Below are positions 53,753 through 62,300 of a DNA stretch of 64,000 bases, in pieces. The DNA lies in NCBI RefSeq assembly GCF_914271485.1, contig NZ_CAJZAG010000009.1, positions 248,001-312,000 of the forward strand, read 5' to 3'. The notes below the pieces were generated by a model. That model saw nothing but the letters and a program-made list of their open reading frames with translations. It was not told the origin of the DNA and made no database searches. The position numbers were made by a program, and so were the translations under genes. This DNA is from Cupriavidus pampae. Its GTDB lineage: Bacteria > Pseudomonadota > Gammaproteobacteria > Burkholderiales > Burkholderiaceae. Numbering within the stretch: the first letter of the stretch is position 1; each line of letters opens with the position of its first letter.

Positions 53753-55291
53753 ATGACCACACCCAACGTAGTCCGCATGCACGACCACGACGATATCGTC
53801 ATCGCGTGCCGGCAGTTGCTGTCCGGCACCGTGCTCGCCAGCGAGGGCGTGACGGTGCAGGGTCTGATCCCCGCCGGCCATAAAGTGGCCGTACGCGCGA
53901 TTGCCGCCGGCGCACCCGTACGGCGCTATAACCAGATCATCGGCTTTGCGCGACAGGACATCGCCCCCGGCCAGCATGTGCATACCCACAATCTGGCGAT
54001 GGGCGACTTCGCGCGCGACCATGCGGCGGGGGCCGATGTACAGGCCACCGAGTACGCGACCGACAAGGCGAGCTTCGACGGCATCGTGCGTGCGGACGGT
54101 CGCGTGGCCACGCGCAATTACATCGGCGTGCTGACTTCGGTCAACTGCTCCGCCACGGTCGCGCGCGCGATCGCCGACCATTTCCGCCGCGATATCCATC
54201 CGGAAGCGCTGGCGCCCTACCCCAATATTGACGGCGTGGTCGCGCTCACGCACGGCGCGGGCTGCGCCACCGACAGCGACGGCGAGAACCTGCGCGTGCT
54301 GCGCCGCACGCTGGCCGGCTATGCGCGCCATCCGAACTTCGCGGCCGTGCTGGTGGTGGGCCTCGGTTGCGAGACCAACCAGATCGACGCACTGCTGGCC
54401 GAGCCAGGCCTGGGCGACCTTGCCGCCGGACCGCGCTTTCATAGCTTCAATATCCAGGACACCGGCGGCACCACCAAGACGGTGGCGCGTGGGGTCGGCG
54501 TGGTGCAGGCACTGCTCGACGATACCAATCGCATCACGCGCCAGCGCGTGCCCGCGCGGCATCTGATCGTGGGCCTGCAATGCGGCGGGTCCGATGGCTA
54601 TTCGGGCATTACCGCAAACCCCGCGCTTGGCGCGGCGGTCGATCTGCTCGTGCGCCACGGCGGCACCGCGATCCTGTCGGAGACGCCCGAGATCTACGGC
54701 GCCGAGCATCTGCTCACGCGCCGCGCAATCTCGCCAGCCGTGGCCGAGCGCCTGCTCGCGCGTATCCGTTGGTGGGAGGACTATTGCGCGCGCAATGCGG
54801 GCAACCTCGACAACAACCCCTCCGCGGGCAACAAGGCTGGTGGGCTGACCACGATCCTCGAGAAATCGCTGGGCGCGGTGGCCAAGAGCGGCACCACCAA
54901 CCTGGTCGAAGTGTACGAGTTCGCCGAGGCGGTGCGTGCGCAGGGGCTCGTGTTCATGGACACGCCCGGCTATGACCCGGTATCCGCCACGGGCCAGGTG
55001 GCTGGCGGCGCGAACCTGATCTGCTTCACCACCGGGCGAGGCTCGGCTTATGGGTGCGCGCCCTCGCCCTCGCTCAAGCTGTCGACGAACAACGCGTTGT
55101 TTGCGCGGCAGGCCGAGGATATCGATATCAACTGCGGCGACATCCTCGATGGCGCCAGCACGGTCGCACAGAAAGGCGAGGCGATTTTCCGGCTGATGCT
55201 CGAGACCGCATCCGGCCGCAAGACGCGCAGCGAAGAGCATGGCTATGGCCAGAACGAGTTCGTACCGTGGGCGCTCGGCGCCGTGATGTAA
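53753..55291 (+). CDS. UxaA-family sugar-acid dehydratase
   Basis: A 512-residue protein with an N-terminal SAF domain (about 15-90) and the UxaA/GarD catalytic region. RVATRNYIGVLTSVNCSATV, THGAGCATDS, VGLQCGGSDGYSGITANP and FMDTPGYDPVSATGQVAGG are characteristic. UxaA dehydrates D-altronate to 2-keto-3-deoxygluconate with iron; GarD acts on galactarate. The hexuronate context favours altronate, but the substrate cannot be fixed from sequence. It begins four bases after the SDR stop. Confidence 0.9.
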   Translation: MTTPNVVRMHDHDDIVIACRQLLSGTVLASEGVTVQGLIPAGHKVAVRAIAAGAPVRRYNQIIGFARQDIAPGQHVHTHNLAMGDFARDHAAGADVQATEYATDKASFDGIVRADGRVATRNYIGVLTSVNCSATVARAIADHFRRDIHPEALAPYPNIDGVVALTHGAGCATDSDGENLRVLRRTLAGYARHPNFAAVLVVGLGCETNQIDALLAEPGLGDLAAGPRFHSFNIQDTGGTTKTVARGVGVVQALLDDTNRITRQRVPARHLIVGLQCGGSDGYSGITANPALGAAVDLLVRHGGTAILSETPEIYGAEHLLTRRAISPAVAERLLARIRWWEDYCARNAGNLDNNPSAGNKAGGLTTILEKSLGAVAKSGTTNLVEVYEFAEAVRAQGLVFMDTPGYDPVSATGQVAGGANLICFTTGRGSAYGCAPSPSLKLSTNNALFARQAEDIDINCGDILDGASTVAQKGEAIFRLMLETASGRKTRSEEHGYGQNEFVPWALGAVM

Positions 55292-55306
55292 ACCACAGGA
55301 GACAGG

Positions 55307-56518
55307 ATGAAGATCACCCGCGCGCGCGTCATCGTCTGCAGTCCGGGGCGCAATTTCGTCACGCTCAAGATCGAGACCGACGAGGGTATCGACGGTATCG
55401 GCGACGCCACGTTGAATGGGCGCGAGCTGGCGGTGGTGGCCTACCTCGAGGAACACGTGATCCCATGCCTGATCGGCCGCGACGCGCATCAGATCGAGGA
55501 CATCTGGCAATACCTGTATCGCGGCGCGTACTGGCGGCGCGGGCCCGTGACGATGACCGCGATTGCCGCGGTCGACACGGCGCTATGGGATATCAAGGCC
55601 AAGGCGGCCGGACTGCCGCTATATCAACTGCTTGGCGGCAAGAGCCGCACCGGCGTGATGGTGTACGGCCACGCCAATGGCAGCGATATCGCGTCCACCG
55701 TGGACGAGGTGCTGCGCTACAAGGAGATGGGCTATCGCGCGATTCGCGCGCAGTCGGGCGTGCCCGGACTCAACAAGGTGTACGGCGTCTCGCGCGACCG
55801 CATGTTCTACGAGCCGGCCGATGCCAACCTGCCGTCGGAACACGACTGGAGCACCGAGCGCTACCTCGACCATACGCCGAAGCTGTTCGAGGCCGTGCGC
55901 GAAGCGGTGGGCTGGGACACGCATCTGCTGCACGATGTGCATCATCGCCTGACGCCGATCGAGGCTGGCCGGCTTGGCAAGTCGCTCGAACCGTATCGCC
56001 TGTTCTGGATGGAGGACGCCACGCCGGCCGAGGATCAGGAGGCGTTTCGTCTGATCCGGCAGCATACAGTGACGCCGCTCGCGGTGGGCGAGATCTTCAG
56101 CAGCATCTGGGACTGCAAGACGCTGATCGAGGCGCAGCTGATCGACTATATCCGCGCGACCGTCGTGCACGCGGGCGGCATCACGCATCTGCGGCGCATT
56201 GCCGATCTCGCGGCGATGCATCAGGTGCGTACCGGTTGCCACGGCGCCACCGATCTGTCGCCGGTCTGCATGGGCGCGGCATTGCATTTCGATCTGTGGG
56301 TGCCGAACTTCGGGGTGCAGGAGTACATGCGGCATAGCGATGAGACCGATGCGGTGTTCCCGCACGCATACACGTTCGCGGACGGCATGATGTATCCGGG
56401 CGATGTGCCGGGCCATGGCGTGACGATCGACGAGGCGCTGGCCGCGAAGTATCCGTACCAGCGGGCGTATCTGCCGGTGAACCGGCTGGCGCACGACGGC
56501 ACGCTGTGGCACTGGTGA
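55307..56518 (+). CDS. manD: D-mannonate dehydratase, ManD type (enolase superfamily)
   Basis: A 403-residue enolase-superfamily acid-sugar dehydratase producing 2-keto-3-deoxygluconate. VKIT-like start (MKITRARVIVCSPGRNFVTL), then the metal ligands in LLHDVHHRL, WMEDATPAED and VGEIFSSIWDC, and the catalytic histidine/aspartate in GCHGATDLSP. The ManD subgroup contains both efficient mannonate dehydratases and weak or unselective ones; the neighbouring reductase favours mannonate. GGAG precedes the ATG. Confidence 0.9.
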   Translation: MKITRARVIVCSPGRNFVTLKIETDEGIDGIGDATLNGRELAVVAYLEEHVIPCLIGRDAHQIEDIWQYLYRGAYWRRGPVTMTAIAAVDTALWDIKAKAAGLPLYQLLGGKSRTGVMVYGHANGSDIASTVDEVLRYKEMGYRAIRAQSGVPGLNKVYGVSRDRMFYEPADANLPSEHDWSTERYLDHTPKLFEAVREAVGWDTHLLHDVHHRLTPIEAGRLGKSLEPYRLFWMEDATPAEDQEAFRLIRQHTVTPLAVGEIFSSIWDCKTLIEAQLIDYIRATVVHAGGITHLRRIADLAAMHQVRTGCHGATDLSPVCMGAALHFDLWVPNFGVQEYMRHSDETDAVFPHAYTFADGMMYPGDVPGHGVTIDEALAAKYPYQRAYLPVNRLAHDGTLWHW

Positions 56519-56524
56519 GCGCGC

Positions 56525-57985
56525 ATGGAACGACTAAGTCCGAATCAATTGGAAGCGCTGCGCGTGCAGCGGCCGCGCTATCGCCGCGACTTGCTGCGCG
56601 GCGGCATTGTGCATCTGGGCATCGGCGCCTTTCACCGCGCGCATCAGGCTGTGGTGACAGAGGATGCGCTCGAAGCCGATCCTGATGATCTGCGCTGGGG
56701 TATCTGCGGCGTGTCGCTACGCCGACCGGACACGCGCGATGCGCTGATGCCGCAGGCCGGGCTTTACACACTGGCCGTGCGCGATGGCGATGGCACGTCG
56801 CATCGTGTCATCGGCGCGGTGATCGATGTGCTGGTGGCCGCGGAAGATCCCGAGGCGGTCATTGCACGCATCGCGCACCCCGACACGCGCATTGTCAGCC
56901 TGACCATTACCGAGAAAGGCTACTGCCACCATCCCGCCACCGGCGCGCTCAATCTGCACGATGCGGACATCGCCCGCGATCTTATCGGTGACGAGGCCCC
57001 GCGCACCGCGCTCGGCTATCTCGCGTTGGGGCTCCAGCGTCGCCAGCAACGCGGCCTCGAGCCGGTCACACTGCTCTCGTGCGACAACCTTGCCAGCAAT
57101 GGCGATACGCTGCGCGGCGTGCTGTTGACCTATGCGATGCTTGTTGATCCCGCCCTGCGCGACTGGATCGACGCGCACTGCACGTTCCCCAACAGCATGG
57201 TCGATCGCATCGTGCCGAAGACGACCGATAGCGACATCGCGCGGATCTCGGCCGCATTGGGCCTCCACGACGCCTGGCCCGTGGTCGGCGAGCCGTTCCT
57301 GCAATGGGTCATCGAAGACCGCTTTGCGGCAGGACGCCCGCGCTGGGAGGCCGGTGGCGCGCACCCCGGCGTCCAGTTCGTGGACCACGCGCAGCCGTTC
57401 GAGCGGCTCAAGCACCGGCTCGTCAACGGCAGCCAGTCGATGATGGCGTACTTCGGCGTGATGGCGGGCTGGCCCACCACCGACCGCGTGATCGCCCAGC
57501 CTGGCATGCGCGACTTTATCAACGATGCGATGCGCCACGAGCTGCAGCCGACGCTGCCCCCGTTGCCAGGGCTCGATGTCGATGCGTATCGCGAAAGCCT
57601 GCTGCCACGCTTCGAGAACCCCGCGCTTGGGCATCGCACGCGGCAGATTGCCATGGACGGCTCGCAGAAGATCCCGCAGCGGCTGCTGGCACCAATCGCC
57701 GAACGTCTCGCGCGCGGCGAACCGTTCGATCGCCTCGCGCTCGGCGTGGCCGCGTGGATCCACTTCCTGCGCGGCTACGATGAACATGGCGAGGCCTATC
57801 CGATCGAAGACCCGATGGCGGATGCACTGCGCCCACTCGCGGGGGATGTACGTGCGATCACCGCTTTCACGCCGGTATTCGGCGAGCTGGGTGCGTCGAC
57901 GGCATTCGTCGATGCCGTGGGGCGGCAGCTGGAACGATTGCGCGAACGCGGCACGCTCGCGACCCTCGGCGTGTTTCATCGTTGA
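56525..57985 (+). CDS. Mannitol dehydrogenase-family reductase, UxuB-like, with altered catalytic motif
   Basis: A 486-residue polyol-specific long-chain dehydrogenase. HLGIGAFHRAHQAV binds NAD and LLSCDNLASNGDTL is the family asparagine motif. The active-site stretch KHRLVNGSQSMMAYFG keeps the lysine (296) and asparagine (301), but glutamine 304 replaces the usual histidine. It would interconvert D-fructuronate and D-mannonate, supplying ManD, six bases upstream. The missing histidine makes activity uncertain. Confidence 0.85.
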   Translation: MERLSPNQLEALRVQRPRYRRDLLRGGIVHLGIGAFHRAHQAVVTEDALEADPDDLRWGICGVSLRRPDTRDALMPQAGLYTLAVRDGDGTSHRVIGAVIDVLVAAEDPEAVIARIAHPDTRIVSLTITEKGYCHHPATGALNLHDADIARDLIGDEAPRTALGYLALGLQRRQQRGLEPVTLLSCDNLASNGDTLRGVLLTYAMLVDPALRDWIDAHCTFPNSMVDRIVPKTTDSDIARISAALGLHDAWPVVGEPFLQWVIEDRFAAGRPRWEAGGAHPGVQFVDHAQPFERLKHRLVNGSQSMMAYFGVMAGWPTTDRVIAQPGMRDFINDAMRHELQPTLPPLPGLDVDAYRESLLPRFENPALGHRTRQIAMDGSQKIPQRLLAPIAERLARGEPFDRLALGVAAWIHFLRGYDEHGEAYPIEDPMADALRPLAGDVRAITAFTPVFGELGASTAFVDAVGRQLERLRERGTLATLGVFHR

Positions 57986-58222
57986 AACATCGCGACAAAG
58001 ATTTCAATATTCCGCAACCCAGCCCTGCGTAAATTTGAAATTGAACGCCCATGGCACGCCGCCTAGTATGGGTGGGTGCCGCCGCGCGCGTTCGCGAAAG
58101 CGGCTCGTCGAGCCAGCCCCGCCCCTTGCGCACGCACGCCCGAGACCTGCGGCGCGACGGCGGACACCTGCCACAGTTCATCCTCCACGATCTCCGGATG
58201 TCGCGCGAATGTGAGGTGCGGT
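57986..58222. other. Intergenic region before the sigma-54 activator
   Basis: 237 bp without a credible gene. It starts with an AT-richer stretch and holds TGGCACG (58052-58058), which resembles half of a sigma-54 promoter but lacks the -12 GC. No terminator is visible after the reductase. Confidence 0.4.
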
Positions 58223-59569
<1,347 letters not shown>

Positions 59570-59571
59570 CG

Positions 59572-59627
59572 TCAGCGCCGCAACCTGATCACCGCAACAT
59601 CAGCGCCGCAACCTCAGCGCCGCAACC
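59572..59627. repeat. 14-bp tandem repeat across the amidohydrolase stop codon
   Basis: TCAGCGCCGCAACC occurs at 59572-59585, 59600-59613 and 59614-59627, with a diverged copy TGATCACCGCAACA between the first two, so four 14-bp units. The last unit is the end of the minus-strand amidohydrolase gene (its TGA at 59614-59616); the others repeat that gene end into the intergenic gap. Confidence 0.9.
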
Positions 59628-60357
59628 ATTGCGCGCGTCCGATCAGCCGCATGGCATTGCCACCCGCGATCTTCTCGAACGCTTCCGGTGAAGGCCGCAG
59701 GGCGCGGATCTTGGCCAGCTCCAGCCCTGGATGCAGCCATGGCCCGTCGGAACCGAACAGCAGCTTTCCGGGCCCCGCGCGCGCCAACGCTTCTTCCAGC
59801 AGGTCGAAACGCCGCACGCCGGCGGTATCGGCAAACAGGTTGGGATGACGCACGATCAGGTCGATGACCTGACGCTGAGCGGACCAGTCATCGGCGAAGC
59901 TGCCCAGATGAGCGAACACGAAGGCCACGTCGGGATGCGTTTCAGCCAGCAGCGAGAGCGCGCCCGTTTCGCCGCCGGGGTCATACAGCACAGGCAGCTT
60001 CCACCGGCGCGCGGCATCGCACACCTCGCGATGAATCCGCGCGTCATGGCGATGGACCTTGATGCCACGCAGGCCGAGCCGCAGGACCGCCTCTTCGATC
60101 ATCGCGTGCACGCGCGCGCGATCGCGCTCGGCATGCACCATGGCAAAGCCGATCCAGCGGCGCGGATCGGCACGCACCAACGCGGCCACATCACGATTGC
60201 CCCGCGCGTAGTCGGACTGGAACACAGGCAGCAGCACCGAACGCGCGATGCCGGCCTCGCTCGCGCGGCGCGCATAGGCGGCCAGCGGGGCGGTGGTATC
60301 CCAGGGGCCGGTCATGCCATCGCCCTGGCCCGCGTGGACGTGAAAGTCGAGAATCAT
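59614..60357 (-). CDS. Amidohydrolase-family (COG2159-type) TIM-barrel protein
   Basis: A 247-residue metal-dependent hydrolase or decarboxylase. ILDFHVHAG gives the HxH pair (histidines 6 and 8), FVFAHLGSF histidine 150 and LLFGSDGPWLHP aspartate 204. The strand-5 histidine of most relatives appears to be replaced (LYDPGGE). The family acts on C-N, C-O or C-C bonds of small carboxylic or cyclic compounds. Its ATG overlaps the stop of the GIY-YIG gene (ATGA), so it is the coupled last gene of the four-gene operon. Short for the family (usually about 280-340). Upstream in-frame codons to 60636 are not coding. Confidence 0.85.
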   Translation of the reverse strand: MILDFHVHAGQGDGMTGPWDTTAPLAAYARRASEAGIARSVLLPVFQSDYARGNRDVAALVRADPRRWIGFAMVHAERDRARVHAMIEEAVLRLGLRGIKVHRHDARIHREVCDAARRWKLPVLYDPGGETGALSLLAETHPDVAFVFAHLGSFADDWSAQRQVIDLIVRHPNLFADTAGVRRFDLLEEALARAGPGKLLFGSDGPWLHPGLELAKIRALRPSPEAFEKIAGGNAMRLIGRAQWLRR

Positions 60358-61148
60358 TCGAGCCACTCGAATTCGAGTGTCTGGCTGGCCTTCATGTCCA
60401 GCAGGTTGCTGCCCTTCAGGTAACTCGCGCGCTTCAGAAACTGCTCGGGAATCACGTTCTCGATTCTCAGGCCACCTTTCCCTGCCTTCAGTACCGTGTT
60501 CCTGAGCGCCACGTTGTTCAGGGACTCTTTGAGCAAGCGGATAATCGCGTGCTCGACCGCTGGCAGGTCCTCCACACGCGTGACCCTGGCAACCCAGACA
60601 CTGATCGCGGCGGAACGATGGTGTACCGCCGCGCACCAGCGATGGGCTTTCATTCGGGTCTCCAGCGTTTTCGAGAGCCCCACGTACTTCGGCACCAGGC
60701 CGTTGGCGAGAATATAGACACCGGGACCGGACGCGTTGACCGGGTCCCTCGTGGCCGCCGCGAGGGAATCGAATTTGTGCCAGCGCAGTTTTGTCACGCG
60801 GCCAGACCGCTCGATCTCGTCTTCCAGCTCCGGCGCAAACCCCTCATACACATGTCCGCCTTGCCATGGCGCCGTCAGGCTGAGCCCGACGAGTTCCATT
60901 CCCCCCTGCCGTTGCCGCGCCAGCAGGCACGCCTTGCAGCACGCCCCCGCACTCTCGAACCTTGCGGTGCCGAGACGGTGCTGCGTGCTCACGCGTCGCG
61001 CACGGCCGATGATCAGGCGCAGGTCATGCACCAGCGCCTGCGGCGGCGTGCCCGGTGGATAGCGGCGCATCTCGGCCACCAGTCGCATCAGCCGGCGCAT
61101 GCGCCACGGCGCAAGCTCCAGCGTGTCTCCATCTGCAGTCTTAAACAT
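60354..61148 (-). CDS. GIY-YIG nuclease-domain protein
   Basis: A 264-residue protein. The C-terminal part has a full GIY-YIG signature: GPGVYILANG (tyrosine 145), KYVGLSKTLETRMKAH (tyrosine 155, glycine 157, arginine 165), glutamate 199 in AVEHAIIRLL and asparagine 211/212 in ESLNNVAL. The N-terminal 135 residues are unfamiliar and include ACCKAC (70-74), possibly a metal knot. GIY-YIG domains cut DNA or RNA in repair, restriction and homing. The ATG overlaps the upstream PLP-enzyme stop by eight bases and the stop overlaps the next ATG, so it is made as part of the operon, not as a mobile insert. Confidence 0.8.
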   Translation of the reverse strand: MFKTADGDTLELAPWRMRRLMRLVAEMRRYPPGTPPQALVHDLRLIIGRARRVSTQHRLGTARFESAGACCKACLLARQRQGGMELVGLSLTAPWQGGHVYEGFAPELEDEIERSGRVTKLRWHKFDSLAAATRDPVNASGPGVYILANGLVPKYVGLSKTLETRMKAHRWCAAVHHRSAAISVWVARVTRVEDLPAVEHAIIRLLKESLNNVALRNTVLKAGKGGLRIENVIPEQFLKRASYLKGSNLLDMKASQTLEFEWLE

Positions 61149-62271
61149 GCTGGGGTTCCTCCGTCAGAGACAGCCTTGTGGCCAGCCGCCCGGCATCGGG
61201 CAACCGTGGCGCGAGGTGACACATCGCGGACAGCAATGCGTCGATGTCCGCGCGACAGTGGTTGGCACGCACGATGACCGCCAACGCGTGACGACCTTCG
61301 TGCTCGCGCAGCAGCGCGGTGCGGAAGCCCGCCGCGCGCAGTCCGGCGTGCAACGCCATGGTTCGTGCCGCCGTATCGAGCCGCACATGCTGTAGCGGAT
61401 GATCGTGCGCCGACGTGTGCAGATCGGGCAGACAGGTGCGGGCCAGCATGCGCAGGCCCGCGCGCAGCCGACGCAATCGCTGCCACAAGCGCATGCGCAA
61501 CCCCGCGCCAGACCGCGCATTGATGGTGAGCGCAAGCAACCCTGCACGCAATGCGGCCTCGCTGGTGGTGCTGCTGTGCGTCTGCGTGGGGCCATCGCGG
61601 GCAATGCCCTCCACCAGCGCGGCTGGCCCGCACAGCGTGGCCAGTGGCGCGCCGAAAGCCTTGGCCCACGAGGCCACGAGCAACACCGGCGCGGTCGGCG
61701 CACCGCCCGCGTGCCGCAGCACGCCTCCGCCACCGATGCCCCATGGCCGCTGCGGCGAGGGTGCGGTACCCATCAGGCCGAGCATCTGGCTGTGGTCGAT
61801 CACGATCAATCCTCCATGGCGACTCACCAGACTCAGGTACTGCGCGAGCGGCACGGGCACCCCATCGCGCAGCGTGGCATCCGCAATCACTGCGGGTGGA
61901 CGCCCACGACGGCGCTGGCGAAGCCTCCGCACCAGGTCGGCGAGATCGCCATGGCGGAACCATGCCACCGGCACGCCCAGCCCCCGCGCGCGCTCGATGC
62001 CCCAGCGCAATACGGGATACAGCGCCTCGTCGGCAATCAGCGTATGCGTGCGACCGAGGTAATCGAACACATCGATCGCCAGATGCAGCGTGGACGGCGC
62101 CACCATGCCAGCCTCGCAGCCCTGCAAGGCCGCGGCATCGGCCGCCAGTCGCCGGATCAGCGGCCCCGCCATGAGCGACGCCGGATGTCCCGTGGTCAGT
62201 GCCGCGTAGCCGCCCAACTGCGCGGCGGGATGCTGCAGGCCCAGGTAAAGGGCCGAGGCAAAGTCGATCAT
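61141..62271 (-). CDS. Alpha-oxoamine synthase-like PLP enzyme with divergent active site
   Basis: A 376-residue fold-type I PLP enzyme close to the BioF/KBL/CqsA group, which condenses an acyl thioester with an amino acid. VIDHSQMLGLMG corresponds to the VDDAHGTG motif: aspartate 159 (pyridine nitrogen) is kept but glutamine 162 replaces the usual histidine. ASWAKAFGAP carries the PLP lysine 204. The ring-stacking histidine of relatives aligns with tyrosine 85 (IADEALYPVLRWG). THSSTTSEAALRAGL resembles the family's phosphate-binding stretch. ATG 62271 follows the upstream gene by 29 bp; the frame is open to 63222 but antisense-like there. The product is unknown. Confidence 0.8.
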   Translation of the reverse strand: MIDFASALYLGLQHPAAQLGGYAALTTGHPASLMAGPLIRRLAADAAALQGCEAGMVAPSTLHLAIDVFDYLGRTHTLIADEALYPVLRWGIERARGLGVPVAWFRHGDLADLVRRLRQRRRGRPPAVIADATLRDGVPVPLAQYLSLVSRHGGLIVIDHSQMLGLMGTAPSPQRPWGIGGGGVLRHAGGAPTAPVLLVASWAKAFGAPLATLCGPAALVEGIARDGPTQTHSSTTSEAALRAGLLALTINARSGAGLRMRLWQRLRRLRAGLRMLARTCLPDLHTSAHDHPLQHVRLDTAARTMALHAGLRAAGFRTALLREHEGRHALAVIVRANHCRADIDALLSAMCHLAPRLPDAGRLATRLSLTEEPQHV

Positions 62272-62300
62272 GATGCCGCCCCAACGCCGTCTCTTCGCCA

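Noticed and set aside
58052..58067. Sigma-54 promoter before the activator gene
   Set aside because: TGGCACG matches the -24 half, but the -12 half reads CTAGT without the invariant GC.
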